Notes under the pieces: generated by a model
The model's database searches: none
Seen by the model: only the letters and a program-made list of their open reading frames with translations
What the model was told of the DNA's origin: nothing
Assembly (NCBI GenBank): GCA_973895155.1
Contig: OZ316895.1
Location: 4,526,001-4,590,000, forward strand
DNA: 64,000 nucleotides
DNA from: Marsupella aquatica
Lineage: Eukaryota > Marchantiophyta
Direction: 5' to 3'
Translations under genes and position numbers: made by a program
Part shown: piece after piece, positions 25,261 to 37,851 of the stretch
Layout: every line of letters begins with the position of its first letter
Numbering within the stretch: the stretch's first letter is position 1

Positions 25261-26695
25261 ATGAATTCTCACCAACTATTGATGTTTAAATGATAGGCAT
25301 CAGGATGGTGTCTTTTAATAGCAAGTTCTACGGTAAGAGTAACCTCAGATGTGAGGCAATTAGTTGGCTCCAAAGCAGGTGAGAATTATTATTATCCACC
25401 TGCTAAACTCGTAGTGTCGAGGTGATACAGTGGTCAACCAGTCATTTGAAAGACCACTAATCTTGGCTTGGAAACACTAGTAAAAGACATGTAGCATTGC
25501 CGAAGAGGGACCAGAAATCAGCAGAAAAGATGCAGAGGTTGTGGATGACACTCAAGATGAGAAATGCTTTCTAAGATGGACTGGCCAACAAAAAGACAAT
25601 CCCTCTAGCATAACTCTTCCACACAGAGTAACGTGAGAATTGTCGTTCACACTCAGCTAAACTCAAGCCAGGAGGAACATGTTTTTCGTTTCGTCAGGAA
25701 CCAGGGAAGATGTTGTGATTACCCAAAACAACCTTTGCATCATTGTCAAGATCAGCCGACACTAGTAATAGCGCTGGTAGTGGAACCTTACAATCAGTGC
25801 ATATGACTGGCTGATCGGGTGATCCTGCCATAAAACTTGAAGAATCAACCAATCATGAGCCGATCAGCCAGCCATTTGCATCGATTGCATAGTTCCAGCA
25901 CAATGCAGTCGAGTTAGCAGCACATCTACACGCTTGGTGCAGAGATTTCTTTGAGATACCACAATGTCTTCCCGGTTTCCCTGACACGGTAGAAAGGATG
26001 GTTCCCTTGGATTGGGGAAAACAACAATCCTACTGCCCCCCTAGTCGATGTCCTATTGGCCTCGTCAACTGGTAATCCTAATTGACTATGTCGTCCTCGC
26101 CAAAGGTATGGGTTGTACAGGTTATGTTCCGAGTCACATCCTGGCACCTCTTGCACAGTAGTGGTTGGTCACTTACTAGATGGGCATGGGCACATTCCTT
26201 CCTGCGGACTCCAACTGACAATGGGCTTGAAGATCAGAAATCTATGACATTATCACCACCAGTGGTCGTCGAGCATGAAGTGGCAAACCAGTGACGTTTC
26301 GACCCACTTCGGCCCAAAATTGTTGTACACCACCACTATAAATGTGAAGAGAGACCGCCACTGTGTAGCAGTTCTCCTCCTTGTGAGTGACAATGGGACT
26401 TCTGCCCATCCATTCCTTCAACTACCATCTAACAATTCCTTGTACGAGATCAAAAGAACTTGTCACTAATGCCCAAGGACGAGGGCTGCCTCCAATTGAC
26501 GAATGAGTTGGATACCACTACAATTGAAAATGCGAAAACAAAGAGCCTCACCAAGATATTGAGAACAACGTATAATGCCACTGGAAACAACATACCTGTG
26601 GTAATGAAAGTAAACATAGATGCTAATTTTAACTGTTCTGCAGACTCTTGTGTTCCAAGCCCTTGGCACTGAAGGCTCATTACAATCATTATTTC

Positions 26696-28051
26696 TTAAA
26701 TTACAAAGGTTGAACCTGAAGCCTGTGACGACCGTTGGAAGCTACTTAACCTCACAATTGATTGCTCAAGCTCTGCAGCAACATCCTGATGATACTTCTC
26801 CAAGGTACTCGAAGACTCGGAAGGTCTAGAGGTTGAATCACCAAGGCTGGATTGTCCAAGGGCCATGGAAACCAAATGAGTTGTAGTACTGTCTTCCAGT
26901 TGCTTTGTATCATCTGCAGAAGTGCCTACCCTTGCGATAAACTCACGTGCCTCTTCGCTGACAGGCTCATTGCCACTACTTCCGTCTAGGGCAGCACCGG
27001 TGCTTGCTGATGGAGGACCCGACTCACCTAATACGCTGTGTCTGGCCCCTGTTGAAACTCCATCTATTAATTGTGAGCTGCACGCCTTCGAGTCTCCACA
27101 AGACCGTCCTGCACAACAAGCATTGGCTGTATCTTCTTGTTCACTATGTTTGGCCGTTGTTTCTTCGTCAGTTCGGGTCTGCGAAGACGAAGCATTTCGA
27201 CTTGACTCTGAGGAATGTCCTTGGATAGAGTTCTCTGCATTGGCTCCCTTCCGCAAAATTGTATCCTTGTAGTACATACTCATAGCCTCGGCGGATGAAA
27301 TGTTGGATATAGTCAAGTGCAGTGCCTCCAGTCGCTTTCCTCCCTCTCGATCTTTCAGAATCAAGTCCTTCATTGCAGAAGGCAAGTAAGCATATGCACT
27401 GCCAGCACCAAAATCATACACCACGAGCCAAAGCTTAGTTTAAGTGAAGAGAGATACTCTAGAATTTGACAAACTCGTGCATCATTTCAACCGCAAGCGA
27501 CTTGGGAGCAGAGAATGGTGAGAACCTTGCAGCCCCCCGGGCAACTCCCCAACTAAATCCTGGTCCAACTCCTTCTTGGAAACCCAGATTAAATCCTTCC
27601 TGCACGGACGAGTTGTTCCCTGCCGTAATGCCATCCCTATACCCCAGCTGGGTTCTTGCCAATCAAGGGCCCACAAACCTCAAGTCTTAAAACAGAGAAT
27701 TTCCTTGTCTTTCCAATTTATGCACGATCTGCTGCGACTTTCAACAAAGCAACCGAAGCATCCACACTAAAATCTAAATTCCCGTTACAATCAAACACTC
27801 TCACTCGCGTCTAGCTAATGCCACAACGGGACTTCAGGAGAAACCTTTCTAATCCACAACCCTTAATGGGAAAAGGATACATTGTGAAACTGAAGATGGC
27901 GAGCCTCCCACTCTCTCTGGAGATCTGAGGATGGTTGAGTGCTGCGAGAGTGCTCCTCGATTTCGTCGTCGTCGCCCTCTGCTCCCCACGGATCGATCTC
28001 CTCCGCGTCAGGTTCAACAGCCCTGCTGCTGGCTAAACCCACAGACTCCAT
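26696..28051 (-). CDS. YAE1-domain protein (Fe-S assembly adaptor family)
   Basis: Three exons on the minus strand, 28051-27881, 27647-27526 and 27398-26696, with GT-AG introns in agreeing phases, encode 331 aa from an ATG. Residues 59-95 form the deca-GX3 signature of the Yae1/Lto1 family: Gly at 59, 63, 67, 75, 79, 83, 87, 91 and 95, every fourth residue, with Ser at 71 as the only exception. In yeast, Yae1 and Lto1 form the adaptor that recruits the cytosolic Fe-S targeting complex to the ABC protein Rli1 (ABCE1); the plant role is inferred from that. The N-terminus (1-57) is acidic and holds an REWEARH segment just before the repeat motif. After a short helical-looking region (about 99-160), the C-terminal part is rich in Ser, Thr, Gly and Glu, looks disordered and has no motif I know. 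Whether it is the Yae1 or the Lto1 counterpart is unclear. Confidence 0.9.
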
Positions 28052-29390
28052 CGCTGTCGAGGGTGGTAATCTCCACGCAATCTCAATCCTTTGGAATTTA
28101 CCTTTCTGCCTAATTTTTCAGTCAAGCTGTCCAATTCTCTCTCGCTCGCTCGCTTACGTTAGCTTCTGGAAAGTTTTAGTCCGGCGATCAAGGGTGTCGA
28201 ATCAGATGTGGTACTCCGGAAAAATCCGATCATCTCGGATAAAAACCTAATTGCGATGGTACGAGCTAGTCGGTCTCCTACAAGAATAAATCATTGATAG
28301 CTCCCAGTATAACCCCCCGTCATACTGCACTGCCATGATGATCCCCTGTAGAGAACATTAGGCCAAAGCCATGCAGGTGCATCAGTCCATGACGAAAAAT
28401 CCCACAAATCAAGGGAATTTCGAAGCAAGCTATCCAGATGGAACTCACAAACAGCAACAAAACTTACACCCTTGCTATGAGGTGCACCGGAAGGGTGACC
28501 CGTCGCCCCAGCCACTGAAGACAACACCATGGGAAGCCAAATCGAGCGCAATTCGAAAGAAAGCTATCGAGAAGGAACTCACAAACAGCTACAACACAAC
28601 AGGACAGAACTCACAAACAGCAACCCAAGTTACACCGATGCTCTGAGGGGCATCGCAAGAGTCCATCACCCCAGCCATTGCAGACAAGTCCATACTGTTT
28701 CGTTAGAAAGAAGCTCGAAGTTTGTAAACCAATGTTTACAGATTGCAGACGTTGCCTGAGTAAAAATGAAAAAGAACAAGGATATCAAAGCTACCACACT
28801 ACTACAGTAGGGAGTCTCAAAGCTCGAATTGGATGGGCCTTAACTTAGTGAACTAAGGTACAGTAGTGAAGGTTGCGGACAGAAAAAACTTAGATCATTC
28901 GGGTAGTTAAGGTTGCCTACAGAAAAGTTAGTGACTACCAAAGTAGCAGTCCATAACTTTTTGCCAGAAAGATTGGTAGTAAGTCAATGTAGAGTCTAGT
29001 GGAAAAAAACTTTAAATTACTATTACGCAACCCTGGGACAATTTTTGGACCATTTGTTTATGGCCAAAAGCCATCATCAGCAATTTTGAAACTTTGAGAG
29101 ACCCTACTACTACTACTACACTAGAATTTTTGGTAAAGGGTAAAGAGTATGTCCAAAGTTAATCAGTGAATTTCTCCTAAACCCAAAATTCAGCCCTTTG
29201 AGTCCTGAAAATAGCAAAGAGCCATGAGTATCAATGAACACAGTAAACCCTTTCCAAGTACAGCCACATGCAAGAACAAGGTTACTTGCCAAGCAAAAGA
29301 GCCAACCAATCTAAACTTAACACTTGTAAGAAACAAACAATAGCTAAAGAACAAAGCCAAAAGTGATTGTAGATTCCTATCGCATTCCAA
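28052..29390. other. Intergenic, with an imperfect local duplication
   Basis: The first 250 bases are the likely promoter of the YAE1-domain gene. About 28418-28535 and 28549-28700 are diverged direct copies (shared AATT.CGAA, AAGCTATC.AGA, GGAACTCACAAACAGC and CACCCCAGCCA). No gene recognised. Confidence 0.5.
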
Positions 29391-32035
29391 GTGGAAATTG
29401 TACCTCACCGACCTGACCTTCTTGTCGCAGCTCAGCAGAGGAGCTATGGCAAAGTCCACCTCCAGCTTGCAATGGGCTCCCCGGTGGACTCCTCACTCCA
29501 GTTCCCATTTAAACTGACCTTCTTCTCAGCACAGGACGCAACTAGCATCCTCCTCCTCCTCCATAGCAGCTCAAACAGGTTGTAATGGGGCTCACGTGCT
29601 CAAAGTCTGCAACTGAGAGAGTTTGCAAAAAGACAATGAGCCTCTCACAAAAGACTCAAAATTGCTTAAGCTCAGAGAACTAAGGTTGAGAATGTTAATG
29701 TTGTTGCTATGCCAACATTGAGAATTTACTTGCAAACAAAGCAAACAAAGCAAAAAGAACAAGTCTGCACACGGAAAGTTGTGCACAAGGTCAATAGTAT
29801 CTGTAGAATCATAGCTTTATACGGAAGCTTTGCGCCAAGAGAATCAGAAGTCTTGTCAATTAGTCCTCTAGTATATTTGATTTCTCTAGATCAAGCCACA
29901 TAGTGAGTGGATTCCCTCTTTCCAAGCTTCAAAGCAAAATGGTTCAAACATTGTTCACGTGACTTACAAAAACAAAAAGACATACAATGCATAAGGGTCT
30001 CACTATATGGAGCTCTCCCATCAGCTCCAATGCTTTTAAGCCTTACACCCCCTAAATATACCCAAAGAATTTATTTTTTACTCATAATTATAAAGTTGGA
30101 ATATTTTAAAATTTTAATTTAAATGACCCTAATGTTCTTACAAGACCCAAAATTGGATTTAAAAGACTTCAATGTTCTTCCACATAAAAATGTTAAGTTT
30201 TTCCTCTGAACCAATAAAATGATTTTATTCTTTGTCGCACGTGATATGTCAATTTTGTGGAAGTGAAACCCCCAAGGTAATGAGCTTCTTGGTGGGCTCC
30301 TCGCTACATTCCCTACCCACAAGTACCTGACCTTCTTCTCAGCAGAGGTTGCAGCTAGCACTCGAGGAATCGATACCAAAAAGTATAGGAAGCATAGGAG
30401 ATAAAATAAATTTAAATCTATAGAATATTCTACATATATCTTTAATTATAAAGTAAAATAGTTAATTAATATTGAAAGTAAATAATATTGATTAGAATAT
30501 ATTATTAAATATGAGTGTTTCTTAGGCTAGGATCTGGTGTAGTACCCCAAAATATACACATAAGAACATGGAAAGTGTATTCCACCGACCTGACCTTTTT
30601 GTGGGAGCTTTGAAGAGGAGTTGTTGCAAAGTTCACCTCTAGCTTGCAATGGGCTACTCAATGGCCTTGGCTCCTCTCTCCATGTCCTACACAAACCTGA
30701 CCTTCTCAGCACAAGTACGTTGCAGCTAGCATCTTTCCTCCTCCCTTGGTTGTAGCTCAATAGGAGAAAGACATATAACGCATAAGGATAGGGAAAGTGT
30801 AGTTCACCGACCTGACCTGGCTTCTTGTTGTAGCTCTACACAGGGTTGTTGCAAAACTCCACCTCTAGCTTGCAGTGGGCTTGGGGGGTCTCACCATATA
30901 GAGGCCCTTCATCACCTACAATGTTTTTAAGCCTCAGACTTACTAAAATGTATCCAACTAATGTATTTTCTTACCCATAACTATAAGGAGAACCATATAT
31001 CACTTGCAATGGTTTAGAGATTGACCCCCTAGCTTATAAGTGAATCTATGTTTTTGCAACACCTTTTTTCTTCAAATTTTGGCATTTTTCACTCAATAAC
31101 CCCTAAAAACTTTAAGGGAGTTTGTATTTATGATTAAATAGACCTATTTGTTCTTAAAAGTCACCAATCAATAAAAACATGTCCTATTTTGTTCTTCCAC
31201 AACTTTGCAAGTCTTTCGCCACACCCATTTAAATGAACCTATACTTTGTCGCACGTGATGTGCCACTTAATTTTGTGGAAGGGACCCTCCCAAGAAAATA
31301 GCCCTCATGTTCTTACAAGACTCAAATTAGATAAAAATACTTTAATGTTCTTCCACAGAAAAAATTAAGTCTTTCCTGGGAACTAATAAAATGACCTTCC
31401 CTAAGATGGGATGCCATCCTAGCTCTTTATTATTGGTGAGATTCAATTTCACAAAAGAAGCCTTGGCCTCAAACATCAAAGACTATCCAGGAGCTAAAAT
31501 GAAATGATGATTAAGTTTTACTAGGAGTGGCCCAACATATTGATCAATGCTCATCTTTCCCTGGATTCATGATGGCCAAAACTCCAATTTGGAATTAAAT
31601 TGGAAAATTTTGGAAGGATGCATGCAAGCAAGTCTTAGAAAACATTTGGTGAATTCTTGGCCACCATCCACGTGATGTATCAATTTTGTGGAAGTGAAGC
31701 CCCCAAGGCAGTGGGTTTCTTGGTGGGCTCCTTGCTCCATTTCCTACTAACACCTAACCTTCTTCTCAGCGGAGGTTGCAGCTAGCAGTCAGGGAATCGA
31801 TACCAAAAAGTATAGGAACCACATGCGATCAAAGTAGGCATTTTTGATGAAAATTAGCTAAAGTTCTACAAGGCATAGGATATAAAATAAACTTAGATAG
31901 AATATTCTATATATACCTTTTATAAAGTAGAATAGTTAATTAATATTGAAAGTAAATAATATTCTTAAAATATGTTATAAAATATGAGTATTTGTTAAGC
32001 TAGGATATATAGTACCCCAAAATATACTCCAGAGG
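29391..32035. repeat. Cluster of related repeat units
   Basis: A phrase of the type CACCGACCTGACCTT.TTGT.G.AGCT, then CCACCTC.AGCTTGCA.TGGG.T, then CTTCTCAGC..AGG..GCA.CTAGCA, recurs in whole or part at about 29400-29550, 30285-30362, 30585-30735, 30810-30880 and 31705-31790. Two of these continue into a longer shared block: 30330-30560 and 31765-32035 share AATCGATACCAAAAAGTATAGGAA, AGTTAATTAATATTGAAAGTAAATAATATT and a TAGTACCCCAAAATATAC end. Also repeated is a segment with ATGTTCTTACAAGAC (30130 and 31310). I see no coding capacity, so these are probably non-autonomous or decayed mobile elements of an unknown family. Confidence 0.75.
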
Positions 32036-33614
32036 TTTTTGGTGCTCTCCACCCTACATTTGACCAATTGTTTTGGGCTTGTATATTTTTTTGCACCGAG
32101 CGGAGGCCTTCCTCCCTTGTATCTGTCCTCACCGCCTTCATTTGACAGAGGGTGTTTGTTGCACTCCAGCAGGCTCAGACATTCACTCTCCTTCGTAGGG
32201 CCAAGGCAGTTGGTTTTAGGGCCTCTAGGCAGATTTCACTTTGTAACTCTCCTACGCTAGTAACTCCAGTCCAAAACTGTATCAGGCTTATGAGTTCTTT
32301 GCTCAATAAGTGTTACTCTTCTTGGTTTGTTTGTAGGTTCTTTGGTTTTGTCTTTTATTGCTCCGTTGTTGTTGTGGGGGAATCCTTGGCTTGTCGGACT
32401 GGTTGGTCTTTTGGGACCTTCAACCCCCCCCCCCCCCCTCTCTTTTAGTGGGCTCCATTGCCTCTAGGACCCTGTCTCCCGGTTTGGCAGTTTTGCCCTT
32501 GGGCGCTATGATGTATATCTTCCTATACTCTTGACAGAGTCTTGCCCTCACTTTTGTGGGAGATGTTTAGTTGATTTTCTTTGGGTGTGTGACTCTGTGT
32601 TACCTTGCAACTGTAGTTAGTGTTATTTCCTTTGCCCTCATCACTGAAAGTGTGCGGTACCTGAGTGGCTTTGGTCTCTGTCCCTGTTTTTCCACAAAAG
32701 GCAAATGCCCAAAACTGTATTACATAACCACGGCACATCAATCCAAGCAAACAAAATGCACCTGCGTAACTAGAATGAGACAGGAAAAGACAAAAGAGAA
32801 ATAAGGGGGGTGGAAGGAGGAGCACACCCATATAGAAGAGAAAGAAAACTCCAGCCAGACTGCCATATAGAAGGAGGCAGATCAAAGAGGGCCATGAGGG
32901 ATCTAAAGGAGCAGAAAAGCCACCAACATAACCTAATTGGGAGATAAGAGAAAAACTCATGAGGACCACTGACCAAAGACTCCAAACAAAGCTCACTTAT
33001 TTCTTCCAACCCATCACAAATAAGTATAACCTTTTTTTATTGAGTTTAGTAAAAGACTCATAATTGGTTTTGTAAGAACATTAGGGGTGTTTTAATCCAA
33101 TTTTGAAAATCATAATAATTATAATTTTTTAAACCAAATATAGTAATATTCCAAGAATATTCTAAAAAGTTAGGGGAAAAAATCCCTTAGGAATTTTTCA
33201 TTTCTCAAGTTTTAGGGTGTTTATCCCCCAAAACTTTTCATGATATGGGACCCCTTTCGGAGTGAGGCACCGTGAAACAGAGCTGGAGAGCCAGCACTGT
33301 GACTAGCGGGTTACAGCTGATCACCATCCACCACAAGCCACCAATATCCACAACCGCCACCTACATCGAGAGGAGCTCAATCCAACTCATCACCATATCA
33401 TAGCCAGACTCCAGCCAACTGAGTGGTTGGACCAAACTGTAATGTACAACCAATTGTGAATGAGGCCTATCGTCAGAATAGTCATCCCAAAAGGAAGATA
33501 ATTTTTACCGTATACATTATATAGACTGGAATACTGAGACCGAGGGTGGTAAACCATGTAACCTACAGAGAGAATATGATATGGGAGAGAGTGAGGGAGT
33601 CTGATCCATTGAAG
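32036..33614. other. Repeat-like spacer, no gene
   Basis: Contains a 16-C run at 32424-32439. Around 33060-33110 the sequence is an inverted, diverged relative of the block duplicated at 52520-52710. Open frames on both strands near 32523-33009 have no motif I know. The last 350 bases lead directly into the 358-bp repeat. Confidence 0.45.
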
Positions 33615-33972
33615 CAGCCAGCAGACAGGAATCATTCAATTGAAGAGTCCACTTATACTATGGAGACTCCAGCAACCTTCCATATAAACCATGAAGAACA
33701 ATGTCCATATATGCAGATTCATCCCTAAACTATATTTCAGAGAACTAGAAGAGTGAATGGGGGCAACCCTAGAACCCCTTTCAATTGTCCCTTTTTGGGC
33801 GTGGTCTTCTGTTACTCCCAAATTTTTATTGGATGTTACTTTTGTCATAAAAATAAAGTGCTCTTTCCTGAAACTGAAGCCAGAATAGACCACCATAATG
33901 GACACAGGGCTCCCATGGATTGTGGTCCGTGGGAGTTTGGGGCCCATAACTTGATGATATGTGAGTCCTAAA
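33615..33972. repeat. 358-bp direct repeat, left copy
   Basis: Same length as 37852-38209, starting CAGCCAGCAGACAGGAATC and ending GTGAGTCCTAAA; I count about six mismatches. The left copy ends exactly where the copia LTR begins, while the right copy reads on past that point into unrelated DNA. The start lacks TG, and neither a primer-binding site nor a polypurine tract adjoins it, so I do not call it an LTR. Confidence 0.92.
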
Positions 33973-34325
33973 CGTTGAGCATAGACGACATTCGTAACAG
34001 CAAGCCCACGAAGCTAGGAGTCCAATACTGAAAGCCGAAATCAAAATCAAAATTCGAAGGAAAAGTTATTCAAATTTTGGTCGGGGTGGGTAAAACCTTG
34101 AGAAACTCCCCCGTTTTGACCACCTCGGAGAATGACCGGCCATACCAAGCATCCACAGCACAAGCTCTCCCTATCTCTCAACTAGCTCCGTAACAATGAG
34201 TCTAAGTTCCACCAGGGTCTGGCATCATGCACACCAGCACTACCACTAACATTAGCTAAGTCCTAACCCGAGTTAGACTAACTGTGGTTAGCTCATGAGT
34301 CACAAGACTAGAGCAATATCTAACA
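33973..34325 (-). repeat. Probable 3' LTR of a Ty1/copia element
   Basis: On the minus strand this begins TGTTAGATATTGC immediately after a purine-rich AAGGGGCAG tract (plus-strand CTGCCCCTT at 34329-34336), the expected polypurine-tract/LTR junction downstream of the RT/RNase H frame. It ends near CTATGCTCAACG, probably a mutated TAACA-type terminus. A diverged relative begins at about 51183 (TGTTAAGCATAGATGACA), and part of another may lie at 54330-54445. Confidence 0.75.
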
Positions 34326-34547
34326 AACTGCCCCTTGACTCTTGTCTTGGGGACTGGACTAAATGCTACCATATGGAATCATCAGCGGGAAGTTCTAGAC
34401 AATCACCAAACGAGGTCTCCCCCTAAAAACCACAAGGGTTAACTAAGGGTTAACTAGAACTAAGCCGTAGCCAAACAGGAATGAGTAATCCATATACAAA
34501 TAGTCACACATTGCTAAATAACTCTACTTGCATTACAACTGCAAAAC

Positions 34548-36340
34548 CTACAAAGTAGCACGGTGTCTTGAGAAACTCTCTAAAGGAATCACTTTGGTAA
34601 AGGCATCAGCGGGATTGAGCTTTCCATCAATCTTGACTAGCTCAAAAGTTTTATCAGACACTGCTTGCCTGATAAAATGGTACCTGTTATCAATGTGCTT
34701 CACCCTGCTATCCATCACCTGGTTAGCAGCCAAGTGAAGAGCACTCTGACTATCACAGTTTAGAGTCATTTTGCCATGCTCTAAACCCATCTCCGCGATC
34801 AACTTGTCCAACCAAATTGCTTCCTTTGCTGCTTCTACTACTGCAACATACTCTGCTTCTGTAGTAGACTGAGATATGCACTTCTGCAAGGTAGATTTCC
34901 AACTGATACATTCTTTTCCAAGAGTATATACAAACCCAGTTGTAGACCTCCTTGTATCCAGACAGCCTCCATAGTCAGAATCTACATAGCCAACTAACGT
35001 TCTATTTGATCTGTTATCAAATAATAATCCATAGTCCTGTGTTCCCTTCAGATACCTGAGAATCCACTTCACAGCTTCCCAATGTACCTTCCCTGGATTT
35101 GACATGAATTTGCTAACCTTGCCCATCGCTAGGGCCAAGTCAGGCCTAGTATAAGTCATCAAATACATCAGACTGCCTACTGCCTTCTCATAAGGAATCT
35201 TAGCCATCAGACCTTTCTCCATAGCATCCGTAGGAGAGAAAGCCGATGATAACTTGAAATGTGAAGCTAAAGGAATACTCATTGGCTTACAGTTCTCCAT
35301 GTTGAATCGTGCAAGTACTTTCCTCGCATATTGGCCTTGACTCAAGCACAACTGTCCAGTATCAGAGTTCCTACAAATCTCCATCTCTAAGATCCTCTTG
35401 GCTTTACCAAGATCCTTCATACTGAATTCAGCATTTAATTTCGCCTTAAGACTGTCAACCTCAGATTGATCTTTAGCCACAATCAGCATGTCATCCACAT
35501 AGATCACCAGAATGATGAAACCAAACACATCATTCTTGACTGATTTTGTATACACACAAAGATCATACACCATCCTTGTAAAACCTTGAGCAAACATGAA
35601 ATCATCAAACCGCTTGTTCCACTGTTTGGGAGATTGCTTCAATCCATACAAGGACTTGAGCAATCTGCAAACTAAGTTCTCTTGGCCCTTCTTCATAAAG
35701 CCTAGTGGCTGTCTCATGAAGATCAACTCTTCCAAGTTGTCATAGAGAAAAGCAGTAACAACATCCATTTGATCCATCACCAGACCAAAAAACACAACAA
35801 GTTGACACAAGATCCGAATTGTGGAATACTTAGCCACCGGTGAAAAGACCTCATTGTAATCCACTCCTTTGTCCTGAGTGAACCCCTTGGAAACAAACCT
35901 TGCCTTGTAGATCTTATCTCCACCCTCCGAAGGACTATCCTTCAACTTGTAAATCCATTTGTTGTCCACCACTTGCTGACCTCTTGGAAGCTCCACCAGC
36001 TCCCATATCTTGTTGTCACTCAAAGATTGCAACTCCCTCTGCATTGTTGCATTCCACTCATGCTTATGCTCTGAAGCACAAGCCTCGTTATACGAAGAAG
36101 GCTCTCCTTCTTCCAAGATCAAAGCCATGTCATCATCATCAAGTGCAATATCAATATCATCTAGCTTAGATGAGTCTGCCCATTGACCATACCTGATAGG
36201 AGCTCTAGTAGAACGACTGGAAGTTCTTCTAGTAGATAACTCAGGCTAATCTGCTGCTGCTGCTGGTTGAATTTGAGGTACCCCAACAACAATCTGCTCC
36301 TCTTGTTCCATCACAGGAACCAACTTGAAGCCCGGAGTTC
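34548..36340 (-). mobile_element. Ty1/copia retrotransposon fragment: RT and RNase H
   Basis: The main open frame (36128-34548) covers most of the copia reverse transcriptase, with WIYKLK, KARFVSKGF.Q, TAFL, YGLKQSP..W and the catalytic YVDDM box, and then RNase H with VGYVDSDYGG, STTEAEYVA and NPADAFTK near its end. Upstream at 36129-36340 the linker of the polyprotein can still be read (a PGFKLVP phrase and TRAPIRYGQW) but contains a stop codon near 36246. No gag, protease or integrase is joined to it on this strand. The intact 526-codon frame suggests fairly recent activity, although the element as it stands is incomplete. Confidence 0.93.
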
Positions 36341-36385
36341 TATACTATGTCACGTTATACTATGTCACGGTTATACTATGTCACA
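36335..36385. repeat. Inversion junction with a triplicated 13-base phrase
   Basis: The join between the two oppositely oriented copia halves carries three near-tandem copies of TATACTATGTCAC within about 45 bases. Only the last continues into normal integrase sense (YYVTFIDDYS). The extra copies look like templated insertions made at the rearrangement. Confidence 0.85.
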
Positions 36386-37140
36386 TTCATTGACGATTAC
36401 TCAAGGTATGTGTGGATATATTTTCTACACAATAAGTCTGATGTTTTTGTCACTTTTAAAGAGTGGAAAGCCCAAGTAGAGAATAAGACTGGTAATAAGG
36501 TGAGATATCTTCGATCGGATAACGGTGGTGAATACAGTTCTGGTGAATTTGGAATGTATTGTAAGGAGCAGAGGATTACCCGCCATCTCACAACAAGTTA
36601 TACTCCTAAGCAAAATGGTGTTTCTGAGAGACTCAACCAAACACTATTGGACCGCTCGAGGAGTATGTTGAGTCAATCATGTTTACCACATGAGTTTTGG
36701 GCTGAAGCTGTCAACACTACAACTTATTTGGTAAATTTTTCTCCATCCAGTTCTATTGGATTCAAGATGCCATTTGAAATGAGGTACGGGCGTCCAGCAG
36801 ATTACTCACATCTGAGGATTTTTGGATGTGATGCTTATGTGCTTACACCTTCCCAGCTTCGATCGAAGCTGGAGTCCAAGTTGAAGAAGTGCATTTTTCT
36901 TGGCTATCAGAAAGGTGTGAAGGGTTATAGGTTATGGGATCCAGTAACCTGTAAGTTAATTGTTAGTAGAGATGTGTCCTTTAATGAATCCAGATCATCA
37001 AAGGAGGGGGAGAGTTCTTAGGACTCCCATACTGACAAGGGGAAATCTCTCATCCCGGACAGGGATGAGGGGGAGATTAGTCATGATGCTGTTCATGACA
37101 AGAGAGATGGAGAAGCTCCGGGCTTCATGTTGGTTCCTAT
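36347..37140 (+). mobile_element. Ty1/copia retrotransposon fragment: integrase, opposite strand
   Basis: The plus-strand frame 36347-37021 encodes the copia integrase core: FIDDYSRYVWIYFL, RSDNGGEYSS, QNGVSERLNQTLLDRSRSML and the C-terminal IFGCDAYV, KKCIFLGYQ and YRLWDP segments. After its stop, a phrase reading APGFMLVP (about 37111-37137) parallels PGFKLVP in the minus-strand fragment, so both come from related polyproteins. The beginning of integrase (zinc-binding part) and everything upstream are missing. The fragment meets the minus-strand half head to head at 36340-36385. Confidence 0.92.
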
Positions 37141-37851
37141 GAAACGCACACGGTTCTGGGACATTTCGCGAGCGTCCCTTGACAATAAAACGTTGCGAGC
37201 ACTCAAAATTCCAACAGATCTGTCCACAAAACAGGAGTGCGATACAAGCAGCAACCTTCGACCTTATCTTTCCAGATCTAGACTCCGACTCAATCCAGAT
37301 CCAGATCTAGACCAGATCCAGATCCAACAACGTTCAAGCTTGGCCAGAACCAGATCGAATAGCAACAGAGTACTCAAACAATAGAACCAACGATTCAAGA
37401 AACATGAATCCGCATCAAACACAAATCCAATTGATTCGAGCTACCACAAACCGTCACCGTCAACGACAAACTCAGACTGAGCTTCTGTCCGCACAACAGA
37501 GTTTGAAGCTCATAATCTTTCAATGTAATCACCATACAATCGGCACAACGATCCCGATCAACAATACCCCATCGATCCCGCATCGATCCGATCACACACA
37601 TATGTCAAGCCAACGCACCTTGCACTACTCAAGGAATCCACGTTACACAAGCAGAGCTCACAGCCACCATAGTCACTCAAGCTCCTCTCTCTCCAAGGCT
37701 CAACATTGAAAGATGACCTTTCAATGTCTCACAAGTGAGAAGTACCCTCTCACACAAACCTGATGGAACCTTATCGGCTCATATAGCACACATACCAAAC
37801 ATACGGATCTAGATAGTACGATACACTCTAACACTACCTAGAATGGTGTGA
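37141..37851. other. Remainder of the composite copia locus
   Basis: No further copia domains are readable. About 37268-37330 is rich in AGATCTAGA and CAGATCCAGATC phrases, a small internal repeat. Plus-strand frames here have no known motif. It ends at the right 358-bp repeat copy. Confidence 0.5.

Larger units (their letters stand above)
19750..26695. other. 7-kb repeat-rich intergenic region
   Basis: No coding gene recognised. About 20174-20334 and 25164-25196 carry the TCTAGAGG..TCACTCTAGA motif family described below. About 21900-22530 is a relative of 11440-11890. About 24020-24180 is related to 59990-60180 (shared CCCCATTAGCCAGAATCT and TTTAAATCTA.GGA). A 20-C run lies at 24428-24447 and a G-rich tract at 25221-25260. 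About 21110-21250 begins with a T-run and is purine-rich. Confidence 0.5.

Noticed and set aside
33615-33972. LTR of the composite copia locus
   Set aside because: No TG start or CA end, and no primer-binding site or polypurine tract beside either copy. The adjacent 33973-34325 block fits an LTR much better.
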